From positions 1 through 64,000 of the forward strand of contig JAKPXD010000010.1 of assembly GCA_029570385.1 (NCBI GenBank): 64,000 nucleotides of DNA, written 5' to 3'. Source of the DNA: a bacterium. GTDB lineage: Bacteria > Patescibacteriota > Patescibacteriia > Patescibacteriales > Patescibacteriaceae. Of the stretch, positions 25,094 to 33,978 are shown one piece after another. Every line of letters begins with the position of its first letter. Within the stretch, counting starts at the first letter, position 1. The translations under genes and the position numbers were made by a program. Below the pieces are notes generated by a model, which made no database searches, was not told where the DNA came from, and saw nothing but the letters and a program-made list of their open reading frames with translations.

Positions 25094-26578
25094 ATGTCCG
25101 GAGGGGGACAATTCTTTCCGGCTAGCCGTTATTGGCTGGCTTTTATTTTCGGTATTGCGTTAGTCGGGTTGTGGCCGAGTCATTGGTCAGTGGCTTATTT
25201 TTATGGTGGTTTATTGGGGATTGCTTTGGCTGGTTTGACCGGTAAGCGGAAACGGTCAGTTTTAGTATTGGCTTTATGTTTAGTAATTGGTTTTTGGCGG
25301 GCCGACACTGCCTTGGTATCGGCCGTTACAACAGCATCATCTTTAAGTTCTAGCGGCGATATAATTATTAAGGGGCGATTGGTCAGCCGACCGCAGCCTC
25401 GCTCTAGCGGTGGATCGCAGATGATTATTAAGGATATTAATTATTATAGCCATTCCGGCTGGCGCACTTGGCCCGGGCGAGTCCTGGTTTATGGTCCTGA
25501 AAGCTGGTTAAGCGGAGCTCAGGCTGGCCAAAGCTGGCAATTTAGCGGCCGTTTAGCCGCGTGGCCAGCCGGTGGTGTTTTCAGTTATCGTTATTATCTG
25601 TTTAATCGCAGCGCTCGGGCTATCTTACAGGCCGACCAGCGGCAGCTGGTGGCTAGCCAGCCCCAAAACTGGTGGTTTTATTTGGTTAATGGCCAAGAGC
25701 GCTTATCTCAGGCGTTAGCCAATAGTTTGCCAGAACCGGCGGCTAGTTTGGCTGGTCCCTTGGTTTGGGGTGGCGCAGGTCAAATATCGGCTGAGTGGCG
25801 TCAACGGCTGGCGATTACCGGTTTAAGCCATATTACCGCCGTGTCCGGTTTTAATATTAGCTTGTTGCTTGTTTTATTTATTGATAATTTTATTATTCTG
25901 GGCTGGCCGCGCCGCTGGGCCACAATTAGCGCCAGTTTGGTTATTGCTATTTATGTTTTAGTTATCGGGGCGCCAGCTTCAGCCGTGCGGGCCGGTCTTT
26001 TTGGTTTGTTATTGGTCTGGGGCCGTTATTGCGGTCGCCTGGGCCGGAGCGGCCATCTGCTTTTAATTAGCGCGGCGGTTATGTTGGCCATTAATCCTTT
26101 TTATTTTTGGGGTGATTTGGGTTTTAGTTTGTCATTTGCCGCGGTTTTCGGCCTGCTCTATTGGACTGAATTGTGGCAAAAATGGTTACGGCGGATACCG
26201 TTATTGCGGCTGCCACTGATTAGTGAAAATTTGGCAGTCACTCTGGCGGCTCAGATGTGGACTTGGCCGTTAATTTTTTGGCAATTCGGTCAAATTTCCA
26301 TGATAGCGCCATTGGCTAATTTATTGGTGGTTTGGGCTTTACCGTGGTTGACCATCTTTCTCTTGCTGGCTAGTCCCTTGGCTTGGCTCTGGCCAGCCGG
26401 CGGGGTTTTTATTTTTGCTCCAGCCGGTTGGTTGCTAAAGATTTTGTTAGCCATAATTGCTAATTTAGCTAATTGGCCGGCGGCCGGTTTTATAGTAGAG
26501 TGGCCGAGTGGCTGGCGGATTGGGATCATTATAATTTATTATGGATTAACTGTGGTTTTGCTTAGACGAAGAAAATGA
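25094..26578 (+). CDS. comEC: ComEC/Rec2-family DNA uptake channel, without metallo-beta-lactamase domain
   Basis: ComEC forms the inner-membrane channel for single-stranded DNA during natural transformation. The 494 residues have N-terminal membrane helices, an OB-like segment (about 85-160, IIIKGRLVSRPQPR), then the polytopic competence domain with the signature ISHITAVSGFNISLLLVLF and the following APASAVRAGLFGLL. The protein ends after the last membrane helices at IYYGLTVVLLRRRK. It lacks the C-terminal metallo-beta-lactamase domain found in longer (~750 aa) ComEC proteins. It starts 18 nt after prfB and is followed by a terminator. Confidence 0.9.
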   Translation: MSGGGQFFPASRYWLAFIFGIALVGLWPSHWSVAYFYGGLLGIALAGLTGKRKRSVLVLALCLVIGFWRADTALVSAVTTASSLSSSGDIIIKGRLVSRPQPRSSGGSQMIIKDINYYSHSGWRTWPGRVLVYGPESWLSGAQAGQSWQFSGRLAAWPAGGVFSYRYYLFNRSARAILQADQRQLVASQPQNWWFYLVNGQERLSQALANSLPEPAASLAGPLVWGGAGQISAEWRQRLAITGLSHITAVSGFNISLLLVLFIDNFIILGWPRRWATISASLVIAIYVLVIGAPASAVRAGLFGLLLVWGRYCGRLGRSGHLLLISAAVMLAINPFYFWGDLGFSLSFAAVFGLLYWTELWQKWLRRIPLLRLPLISENLAVTLAAQMWTWPLIFWQFGQISMIAPLANLLVVWALPWLTIFLLLASPLAWLWPAGGVFIFAPAGWLLKILLAIIANLANWPAAGFIVEWPSGWRIGIIIIYYGLTVVLLRRRK

Positions 26579-26593
26579 AGAGATTAGTTTTTC

Positions 26594-26617
26594 ACCTTGC
26601 TTTTCCAAGGTCTTTTT
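26594..26617 (+). terminator. Terminator after comEC
   Basis: ACCTTG (26594-26599), loop CTTTTC, CAAGGT (26606-26611), then CTTTTT. A short but clean stem with a T run. Confidence 0.75.
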
Positions 26618-26625
26618 GTTATGCT
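26597..26625 (+). promoter_or_regulatory. Possible valS promoter
   Basis: TTGCTT (26597-26602), 17-bp spacer, TATGCT (26620-26625) with TGT upstream of the -10. It overlaps the comEC terminator, so the -35 may not be the true one. Start codon at 26649. Confidence 0.4.
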
Positions 26626-26648
26626 AACAGCAGTTTCTCTTGATTTTT

Positions 26649-29276
26649 ATGACTGAATTAGCTAAAACCTACGAACCGCAAAATTACGAAGCGGCGATTT
26701 ATCAGCGTTGGTTGGATAGCGGTTTATTTAATCCAGATAATTTGCCACTGCCGGCTGAAGCGCCCAACTATACTATTATTTTGCCGCCACCCAATATTAC
26801 TGACAAGCTGCATTTAGGCCATGCCGCTATGTTGGCCATTGAAGATTTATTGATTCGCTATCATCGAGCCCGCGGCTATCGGACATTATGGTTGCCCGGC
26901 ACTGATCATGCCGCCATCGCTACTCAGAATGTTGTTGAGAAATTACTTTATCAGACCGAAGGCAAGACTCGCCATGATTATGGTCGGGAAGAGTTTTTGC
27001 GGCGCGTTTGGGAGTTTGTTGGGCCAACTAGAGAAACCATTTTGCATCAAATTAGAAGAATGGGCGCCTCGCTGGATTGGTCGCGGATGACTTTTACTAT
27101 GGATGAGCCGCGACAAAAGGCAGTGCGGGTAATGTTTAAACAGATGTATGACGAGGGGGCGATTTACCGGGGCGAACGGGTGGTTAATTGGTGTCCGCGT
27201 TGTCAAAGCACCTTGTCCGACGATGAGGTTGACTACAAAGAACAGCCGGCCGAATTATATACTTTTAAATATTCAGCTGATTTTCCAATCGCTATTGCCA
27301 CCACTCGGCCGGAAACCAAATTAGGCGATACAGCTGTAGCGGTCAATCCGCAAGATAAGCGTTATCAGCAATATATCGGCCAAACCTACCAGGTTGATTT
27401 TTGCGGCCAGCCATTGACGATTAAGATTATTGCTGATCGGTCGGTAGATATGGCTTTTGGTACTGGCGCGGTCGGTGTGACGCCGGCTCATTCCATGACT
27501 GATTGGCAATTCAAAGAAAAACACGACTTAGCCGTGGTTAAAGTTATTACTCCTGATGGTTTAATGGCGGACAATCTTGGTCGTTTTAGCGGCTTGCCGG
27601 TTGCAGAAGCTCGTCAATTAGTGGTTGCTGAGCTAGGCCAGCGCCAGCTGTTAATTCAACAGACAACTATTACCAATAATTTATCTATCTGTTATCGCTG
27701 CGGCACCGCTATTGAGCCTTTGCCATCGAAACAATGGTTTATTGGTGTTGATCGTCCCTTGGACCGTTTGGGCGGCCGGTCGTTAAAACAAGCCGCCATG
27801 GCAGCGGTGGAACAGGGTCAAACCAAATTTGTGCCCGAGCGGTTTCAAAAACGCTACTTGGATTGGATGGCTAATTTACATGATTGGTGTATTTCTCGGC
27901 AGATTTGGTTTGGCCACCAGATTCCGGTCTGGTATCGTGGTGAAGAAATAATGGTCAGCGATACTGCCCCTCATGGTGGCGATTGGCAGCAGGATCCGGA
28001 TACTTTAGATACTTGGTTTTCATCGGGCATGTGGACTTTTTCCACTTTAGGCTGGCCGGATAATTTTGTTGACGGTCAAAAGATTGGCGATTTAGCCCGA
28101 TTTCATCCGACTCAAGTTTTAGAGACCGGTTATGACATCTTGACTCTGTGGGTGTCGCGCATGATGATGATGACTCTTTTTGCTTTGGGTGAAGTGCCAT
28201 TTACCGATGTTTATATGCACGGCTTGGTTTTGGATGAACATGGCAAGAAAATGAGCAAGTCCAAAGGTAACGGCCTTGATCCGTTAGATATGATTGAGCT
28301 TTATGGTACTGATGCCGTTCGCTTATCGTTATTGATCGGTATTACTCCGGGTAATGATTGTCGCCTGGGGACCGCTAAAATTGCCAGTTATCGTAATTTT
28401 GTCAATAAGCTTTGGAATATTGGTCGTTATATTTTGTCAGCACTGCCTGATAAAACAGTTTTTGTCCATAATAACATAGACTTAACACAAACAACTTGGG
28501 CTGACCGCTGGATTCTGAGCCGTTTTGATAAATTGGTTAAGACGGTTGGCCAACGCATTAGCCGCTATGAATTTTCATTAGCTGGTGAAGCTTTGCGCGA
28601 TTTTACTTGGAATGATTTAGCTGATTGGTATTTGGAAATCAGCAAGATGGAGCCGACTAGTCAGAAAGCTAATATTTTGGGCTATATTTTTAAAAATCTA
28701 TTGATTCTGTGGCAGCCGTTTATTCCTTTTGTGACTGAAGTCCTCTGGCAACAGCTCGGGATTGATCAGCCGCTATTAATTGCTCAATGGCCAGAACAGT
28801 TGAGCGGTGATTGGGCAGATGCCGAATCTTTTACCATAGTTCAGCAATTAATTACTGAAATTCGCAATTTACGCAGCCATCAACAAATCGCTCCCAATCA
28901 AAACTTATCCGCCTTGATTATCGCCGGACAACAGGCCGAAGCCTTAAACAGTCAGATAGATTTATTAAAAAAATTGCGCACCGGTTTAGAACAAGTGGAG
29001 ATTGTAGCTACTGGCTCAGCTCCGGCCGATTCTTTGGCTGGCGTTTGCGGTCAGATTAGTTTTTATTTATTTGGTCAAATTGACCAAACTGGCGCTCAAG
29101 CTAAGATTGCTAAGAAAATTGTTGAGCTGACAACGGCCATTGAGCAGTTATCTATCCGTTTAGCTAATCCTGAATTTATCGCTAAGGCGCCGAAAAAAAT
29201 TATTTTAGCCGAACAAAATAAATTAGCTGATTGGCAAGCCGAATTGACGGCTCTAAATCAGCAAATAACTAAATAA
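26649..29276 (+). CDS. valS: Valyl-tRNA synthetase
   Basis: Class I synthetase. From ATG 26649 the protein has 875 residues. The HIGH motif is HLGH (55-58) in PPPNITDKLHLGHAAML, where the usual glycine before the motif is Asp. The KMSKS motif is KKMSKSKGN near residue 533. The editing (CP1) domain shows TTRPETKLGDTAVAVNP. An anticodon-binding domain and a C-terminal coiled-coil arm (AKIAKKIVELTTAIEQL...) complete the enzyme. A TTG three codons upstream is the only alternative start. First gene of a run of synthetase genes; mscS-like follows within 2 nt. Confidence 0.96.
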   Translation: MTELAKTYEPQNYEAAIYQRWLDSGLFNPDNLPLPAEAPNYTIILPPPNITDKLHLGHAAMLAIEDLLIRYHRARGYRTLWLPGTDHAAIATQNVVEKLLYQTEGKTRHDYGREEFLRRVWEFVGPTRETILHQIRRMGASLDWSRMTFTMDEPRQKAVRVMFKQMYDEGAIYRGERVVNWCPRCQSTLSDDEVDYKEQPAELYTFKYSADFPIAIATTRPETKLGDTAVAVNPQDKRYQQYIGQTYQVDFCGQPLTIKIIADRSVDMAFGTGAVGVTPAHSMTDWQFKEKHDLAVVKVITPDGLMADNLGRFSGLPVAEARQLVVAELGQRQLLIQQTTITNNLSICYRCGTAIEPLPSKQWFIGVDRPLDRLGGRSLKQAAMAAVEQGQTKFVPERFQKRYLDWMANLHDWCISRQIWFGHQIPVWYRGEEIMVSDTAPHGGDWQQDPDTLDTWFSSGMWTFSTLGWPDNFVDGQKIGDLARFHPTQVLETGYDILTLWVSRMMMMTLFALGEVPFTDVYMHGLVLDEHGKKMSKSKGNGLDPLDMIELYGTDAVRLSLLIGITPGNDCRLGTAKIASYRNFVNKLWNIGRYILSALPDKTVFVHNNIDLTQTTWADRWILSRFDKLVKTVGQRISRYEFSLAGEALRDFTWNDLADWYLEISKMEPTSQKANILGYIFKNLLILWQPFIPFVTEVLWQQLGIDQPLLIAQWPEQLSGDWADAESFTIVQQLITEIRNLRSHQQIAPNQNLSALIIAGQQAEALNSQIDLLKKLRTGLEQVEIVATGSAPADSLAGVCGQISFYLFGQIDQTGAQAKIAKKIVELTTAIEQLSIRLANPEFIAKAPKKIILAEQNKLADWQAELTALNQQITK

Positions 29277-29277
29277 T

Positions 29278-30042
29278 ATGTGGTTTTTGAATCTATTATT
29301 ATCATTATTAGCCATTGTAATTACTTGGTTGCTAGCCAGTTGGTCGGCTAGTTTTAGCAAGCGTTGGGCCAATCGTCATAAGGACAATAAGATTAATCCA
29401 ACCATGCATTTGATTGTTCAGCGGGCAATTCAAACGGTTATCTATATTTTAGGCCTATTGACTATCGGCCAGATTTGGCATATTAATATCGGACCGCTCT
29501 GGGCTGGGTTAGGTGTTGCCGGCGTGGCTATCGCTTTGGGTTTACAAGAAACTTTATCCAATCTTTTTGCTGCCTTTTTTGTTATTATTGATAAAACTAT
29601 TCGGGTTGGCGCTTATTTGAAATTGGACGATGGCACGGTAGCCAAAGTTGAGGATATCTCCTGGCGCTCTACTCGGTTGAAGGCGACCAGTGGCGAGCGA
29701 ATTATTATGCCTAATCGTTTATTTGCTAATCAGAAGGTTATTGGTCGCAGTCAGACTGATAAAAACTGGATGGTGACTATTGAAGCTATCGCCGGCCCGG
29801 GCAGCCAATTGACCGAGGTTGAACAAGGTGCGTTGGCGGCTGGCCAGATAGTGGCTAAAAAATATCCGGCCAAAACGGCTACGGTTAAGTTTTATTTTGA
29901 CGAATTGACGGCCGCTGGCTTAAAATTTAAGTTAGTCATTAGTATTGACAGCGCTGCCAATGAAACAGCTGCCCGTCATGAATTATTAAAGAATTTGATT
30001 ATTGAGCTGGCCAAGCGGTCTTGTCCGTTAGTTGGCCGTTAA
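29278..30042 (+). CDS. Small-conductance mechanosensitive channel (MscS) family protein
   Basis: Membrane channel that opens under osmotic down-shock. The 254 residues contain an N-terminal helix (about 1-20), further helices at about 45-65 and the pore helix TM3 with GLGVAGVAIALGLQETLSNLFA (around 79-100). The beta domain follows with IRVGAYLKLDDGTVAKVEDISWRSTRL and IIMPNRLFANQKV. A short C-terminal domain ends the protein. It is tightly packed between valS and tyrS (gaps of 1 and 4 nt). Confidence 0.9.
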   Translation: MWFLNLLLSLLAIVITWLLASWSASFSKRWANRHKDNKINPTMHLIVQRAIQTVIYILGLLTIGQIWHINIGPLWAGLGVAGVAIALGLQETLSNLFAAFFVIIDKTIRVGAYLKLDDGTVAKVEDISWRSTRLKATSGERIIMPNRLFANQKVIGRSQTDKNWMVTIEAIAGPGSQLTEVEQGALAAGQIVAKKYPAKTATVKFYFDELTAAGLKFKLVISIDSAANETAARHELLKNLIIELAKRSCPLVGR

Positions 30043-30046
30043 TTAT

Positions 30047-31246
30047 ATGATTAAGACTGATGCTAAATTGATTGATGAATTACTGGAACGTGGAGTAAAT
30101 GAAGTAATTATTAAAGATCAGCTGCGGCAAAAACTTCTAAGCGGTCAAAAATTACGGATTAAGCTAGGCACTGATCCAACCAGTCCCAACCTGCATTTAG
30201 GTCGTTCTATTCCTTTGCTTAAACTGCGCGATTTGCAGCAATTAGGCCATCAGATTGTTTTAATAGTTGGTGATTTTACCGGCGTCATTGGCGACACTTC
30301 CGATAAGGATAGCGAGCGGCCGATGCTATCGCCCGAAAAGATTCAGGCGAATATGGCTCAGTATTTAAAGCAAGCCGGTCAATTAATTGATTTAGATAGC
30401 TGTGAATTTCATTATAATAGCGAGTGGTTAGGCCAACTAACTTATAATCAGATTGGCGAGCAAGCCGATCAGTTTTCGGTTGCTGAATTTATTGCTCGGG
30501 ACAATATCCGCCGTCGTCTAGAAGCTGGTTCGCGGGTGTCGGTGCGTGAGATGCTTTATCCGTTGATGCAGGGCTATGACAGCGTTATGGTCAAGGCCGA
30601 TGTTGAGCTGGGCGGGACTGATCAACGTTTTAATTTGTTGGCTGGCCGTAAACTGCAAGAACATTTTGGTCAGCCACCGCAAAATATTATCATGACCGAA
30701 TTGGCTGAGGGCACTGATGGTCGCAAGATGAGTTCCAGCTGGGGGAATACTATTAATTTTACCGATGAACCGCAGACCATGTATGCTAAAGTCATGGGCA
30801 TCAGCGATGATTTAATTATCAAATATTTTATTTTAATGACACGCTGCCCCTTGAGCCAAATCACAGAATACGAACAAGCTATCCAAGGCGGCGCTAACCC
30901 GCGCGATGCGAAAATGGCGCTAGCCAAAGAAATTGTCAATATTTATCATGGCCAAGTCGCGGCTGATCAAGCTGAAGCCTATTTTATTAAAGTTGTTCAG
31001 CAGAAGTCATTACCGGAGGATATTGCTACCATTGCTTTAACTAAGAGCGACTGGCCGATTATTGATTTATTATTAGACATTAAGGCGGTCACCAGCCGTG
31101 GAGAGGCTCGGCGCTTAATTGAGCAGGGCGGTGTTAAATTAGCCGAGCAAACGATTACTGATAGTCAATTATTAGTTAAATTAAGCGCTAAGCCGATTTT
31201 ATTACAAAAGGGTAAGAAACAATATTGGTATTTGGTTGCTGAATAA
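30047..31246 (+). CDS. tyrS: Tyrosyl-tRNA synthetase
   Basis: Class I synthetase, 399 residues from ATG 30047. The nucleotide-binding motif is LHLGR in TSPNLHLGRSIPLLKL and the KMSKS equivalent is GRKMSSSWGN. A C-terminal S4 RNA-binding domain (TSRGEARRLIEQGGVKL) is present. The HxGR form and the S4 tail fit the TyrRS subgroup represented by B. subtilis TyrZ rather than E. coli TyrS. Four nt separate it from the mscS-like stop. Confidence 0.95.
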   Translation: MIKTDAKLIDELLERGVNEVIIKDQLRQKLLSGQKLRIKLGTDPTSPNLHLGRSIPLLKLRDLQQLGHQIVLIVGDFTGVIGDTSDKDSERPMLSPEKIQANMAQYLKQAGQLIDLDSCEFHYNSEWLGQLTYNQIGEQADQFSVAEFIARDNIRRRLEAGSRVSVREMLYPLMQGYDSVMVKADVELGGTDQRFNLLAGRKLQEHFGQPPQNIIMTELAEGTDGRKMSSSWGNTINFTDEPQTMYAKVMGISDDLIIKYFILMTRCPLSQITEYEQAIQGGANPRDAKMALAKEIVNIYHGQVAADQAEAYFIKVVQQKSLPEDIATIALTKSDWPIIDLLLDIKAVTSRGEARRLIEQGGVKLAEQTITDSQLLVKLSAKPILLQKGKKQYWYLVAE

Positions 31247-31247
31247 T

Positions 31248-32948
31248 ATGAACGGTTATTATTATCAGGATATAACTTCAAAATTAGCTGACTTAATTAA
31301 TCAGCAATTACCAGAACCGCTGGTTCAGGCGGATGATATTGTTATTCCGCCGCAAGCCGATATGGGCGATTTAAGTTGGCCCTGTTTTCAGGCGGCTAAA
31401 CAGCTGGGGATTGCTCCAGGCGTTTTGGCGCAAGATTTGGTTGCTAAATTGGCAACTGGTAATAATCCGATGATTTCCGGCTGGCAAGCCGCTGGTCCAT
31501 ATTTAAATATTAATTTATCGCCACAATTATTAGCTGAGAAAGTTTTAACCGAGATTAATCAAGAAAAAGAAAACTATGGTCGTTCGGCAGAGGGTCAGTC
31601 GAAGCGAATTATGATTGAATATTCCAACGCCAATACCCACAAAGAGTATCATATCGGTCATCTGCGCAATCTGTTTTTTGGCGACAGTGTCCAGCGAATC
31701 TTAAATTTTGTCGGTTATCAGGCTATTCCCGTATCCTATTTAAATGATTTTGGGGTTCATGTCGCCAAGGTTTTGTGGAAACTGAGTCAACAGCCAGCTG
31801 AACAGATAATTCCGGATAATCGCGGTTATTACTTGGGGCAGCTCTATGCTCAAGCGAGTCAGGAATTACCCAATGATCCAGTCGGTCAGGGCTTGGTCGG
31901 GGCGATTATGAAACGCTTGGAAGCCAAACAGCAGCCGGAATATGGCCGGTGGCAAGAAACTCGCCAATGGAGCGTTGATCAGTTCAATGATATTTACCGT
32001 CAGCTGGATATTCATTTTGACCAGACCTTCTTTGAAAGCGATTATTTGGATGACGGCCGTCAATTAGTCGAGAAAATGCTAGCTGCCGGCCAATTAGAAA
32101 AAAGTCAAGGCGCTGTTTTGGCTAATTTGGAAAATGAAAAACTGGGCGTTTTATTATTTTTACGCAGTGATGGCACCACTCTTTATCCGGTGGCTGATTT
32201 GCCGCTGGCTCAGGACAAATTCAAGCAATACCAATTAGCCGAATCATGGTATGTGATTGATGAGCGGCAGAGTCTGTATTTTCAGCAATTAGCCGCTGTT
32301 TTACGTCGTTTAGGTATTAACCAACCGATTCGTCATTTGTCTTACAGTTTTGTTAAATTACCAACCGGCATGATGGCTTCACGCCAAGGCAATATTATTA
32401 CTTATGAACAGCTCAAACAGGATTTATTGAATAAAGAATTGGCCGAGATTAAGCAGCGGCATGCCGATTGGTCTGAAGAGCAATGTCAGCAGGTTGCTTG
32501 GCAAGTAGTGGTTGGCGCGTTAAAATTTGAAATGGTTAAAGTTGGCCCGGATAAGCCGATTACTTTTGATCTTAATCAAGCTTTGAGTTTTGACGGCTAT
32601 ACGGCTGCCTATATTCAATATGCAGCTGTTCGTTTAGCGGCTATCCAGCGGCAAGCCGCTTGGCCGAAATCGTTGGTTGTTCCCATCGCGCCCATTGAGG
32701 AAAAAACCATTTTATTGACAGCGGCTCAGTTTAATCAGGTTATTAGCCAAGCAGCTCACCAGGCTGATCCGTCAATATTGGCTAAATATTTATTTAATTT
32801 AGCTCGGCAATTTAATGATTATTATCAGCGCGTGCGGATTATCGGTTCCCAGGAACAAGCTTTCCGTTTACATCTAGTAGCGGCCATCCGCCAAGTTTTA
32901 GATAATGGTCTTAGGCTTTTGGGTATCCAGGCGCCAGACCTAATGTAA
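31248..32948 (+). CDS. argS: Arginyl-tRNA synthetase
   Basis: Class I synthetase, 566 residues from ATG 31248, overlapping no neighbour but starting 1 nt after tyrS ends. The N-terminal Arg-tRNA synthetase domain (Add1) covers about 1-100. The HIGH motif is perfect: SNANTHKEYHIGHLRN. The KMSKS position reads KLPTGMMASRQGN. The C-terminal anticodon-binding helical domain (DGYTAAYIQYAAVRL onward) is complete and ends QAPDLM. Confidence 0.95.
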   Translation: MNGYYYQDITSKLADLINQQLPEPLVQADDIVIPPQADMGDLSWPCFQAAKQLGIAPGVLAQDLVAKLATGNNPMISGWQAAGPYLNINLSPQLLAEKVLTEINQEKENYGRSAEGQSKRIMIEYSNANTHKEYHIGHLRNLFFGDSVQRILNFVGYQAIPVSYLNDFGVHVAKVLWKLSQQPAEQIIPDNRGYYLGQLYAQASQELPNDPVGQGLVGAIMKRLEAKQQPEYGRWQETRQWSVDQFNDIYRQLDIHFDQTFFESDYLDDGRQLVEKMLAAGQLEKSQGAVLANLENEKLGVLLFLRSDGTTLYPVADLPLAQDKFKQYQLAESWYVIDERQSLYFQQLAAVLRRLGINQPIRHLSYSFVKLPTGMMASRQGNIITYEQLKQDLLNKELAEIKQRHADWSEEQCQQVAWQVVVGALKFEMVKVGPDKPITFDLNQALSFDGYTAAYIQYAAVRLAAIQRQAAWPKSLVVPIAPIEEKTILLTAAQFNQVISQAAHQADPSILAKYLFNLARQFNDYYQRVRIIGSQEQAFRLHLVAAIRQVLDNGLRLLGIQAPDLM

Positions 32949-32952
32949 ATTT

Positions 32953-33978
32953 ATGTTACCCAATGAATTATTAGAACAATTACGTTCCGAGCTAGCGATT
33001 GTCACTGACGAATCCGGGCTAGGCGTAGTGTGGCAGAAATATCTTGGCAAACAGGGTTTAATCAAAAAACAGGTTAAAGCGCTGTCAGCCTTAACGATTG
33101 AAGAAAAACGCCAACAAGGACCGGCCTGGCAAGCGGCTCAGCAGACCGCTCAGCAATTATTTGATGATCACTCAGCTGAATTGGCCGCGGTTAGCCGACA
33201 AGCGACTTGTCAGGCACAAGCTCAGACTATCGGTTTAAAACCGGTTAAGCTCGGCCATCTGCATCCGATTACTCAGACCATTCGTCAGCTTAATGATTTA
33301 TTTATTAAAATGGGCTATAGCGTTATGGAAGATCGAGAGATTGAAACTGACGAGTTTTGTTTTCAGCGCTTAAATGTCCCGATGGATCATCCGGCCCGCG
33401 ACATGCAAGACACTTTTTATCTACAAGAGCCGAATATTTTATTACGGACCCAGACCTCATCGGTTGAGGCGCGGCTGCTGGCTAATTATCAGCCGCCTTT
33501 CAAGGTGGTTTGTCCGGGGCGCGTTTATCGCAATGAAACTGTTAACAAGAGTAACCATTTTATTTTTCATCACTACCAAGGGGTGGTTGTTATGAACAAA
33601 ACTAGCTTAGCTGATTTGTTTGGCACTTTTACGGCTTTATTTCAGTCAGTTTATGGTCCGGAGGTGAAAATTCGTTTCCGCAATAAATATTATCCTGAAG
33701 TTGAGCCGGGTGTTGGGCCGGATATGCAATGTTTTAATTGCCAAGGCGCTGGCTGTCCAATTTGCAAAGGTGTTGGCTGGATTGAAATGGGTGGCGCCGG
33801 CTTGATTCATCCTAAAGTTTTAACTATGGCCGGGCTAGATCCGGAGCAGTGGCAAGGCTTTGCTTTTGGTCTCGGCCTTGATCGCTGGGCAATGGCTCGA
33901 CACAATATTACAGATGTCCGTACCCTATTGGGCGGTAATTTAGGTTATAAACCCTACAGCCATGAAAATACTTTATAG
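32953..33978 (+). CDS. pheS: Phenylalanyl-tRNA synthetase alpha subunit
   Basis: Class II catalytic subunit, 341 residues. An N-terminal coiled-coil arm (about 1-85) binds tRNA. Motif 2 region is LLRTQTSSVEARLL, and the motif 3 region is FAFGLGLDRWAMARHNITDVR. A four-cysteine insertion (CFNCQGAGCPICKG) precedes the active-site GLIHPKVL, as in many bacterial PheS proteins. Its 3' end overlaps pheT by 17 nt, so the two subunits are translationally coupled. Confidence 0.96.
   Translation: MLPNELLEQLRSELAIVTDESGLGVVWQKYLGKQGLIKKQVKALSALTIEEKRQQGPAWQAAQQTAQQLFDDHSAELAAVSRQATCQAQAQTIGLKPVKLGHLHPITQTIRQLNDLFIKMGYSVMEDREIETDEFCFQRLNVPMDHPARDMQDTFYLQEPNILLRTQTSSVEARLLANYQPPFKVVCPGRVYRNETVNKSNHFIFHHYQGVVVMNKTSLADLFGTFTALFQSVYGPEVKIRFRNKYYPEVEPGVGPDMQCFNCQGAGCPICKGVGWIEMGGAGLIHPKVLTMAGLDPEQWQGFAFGLGLDRWAMARHNITDVRTLLGGNLGYKPYSHENTL

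Noticed and set aside
26579-26648. T-box riboswitch before valS
   Set aside because: The 70-nt gap is too short and lacks the T-box; it is explained by the comEC terminator and a promoter.
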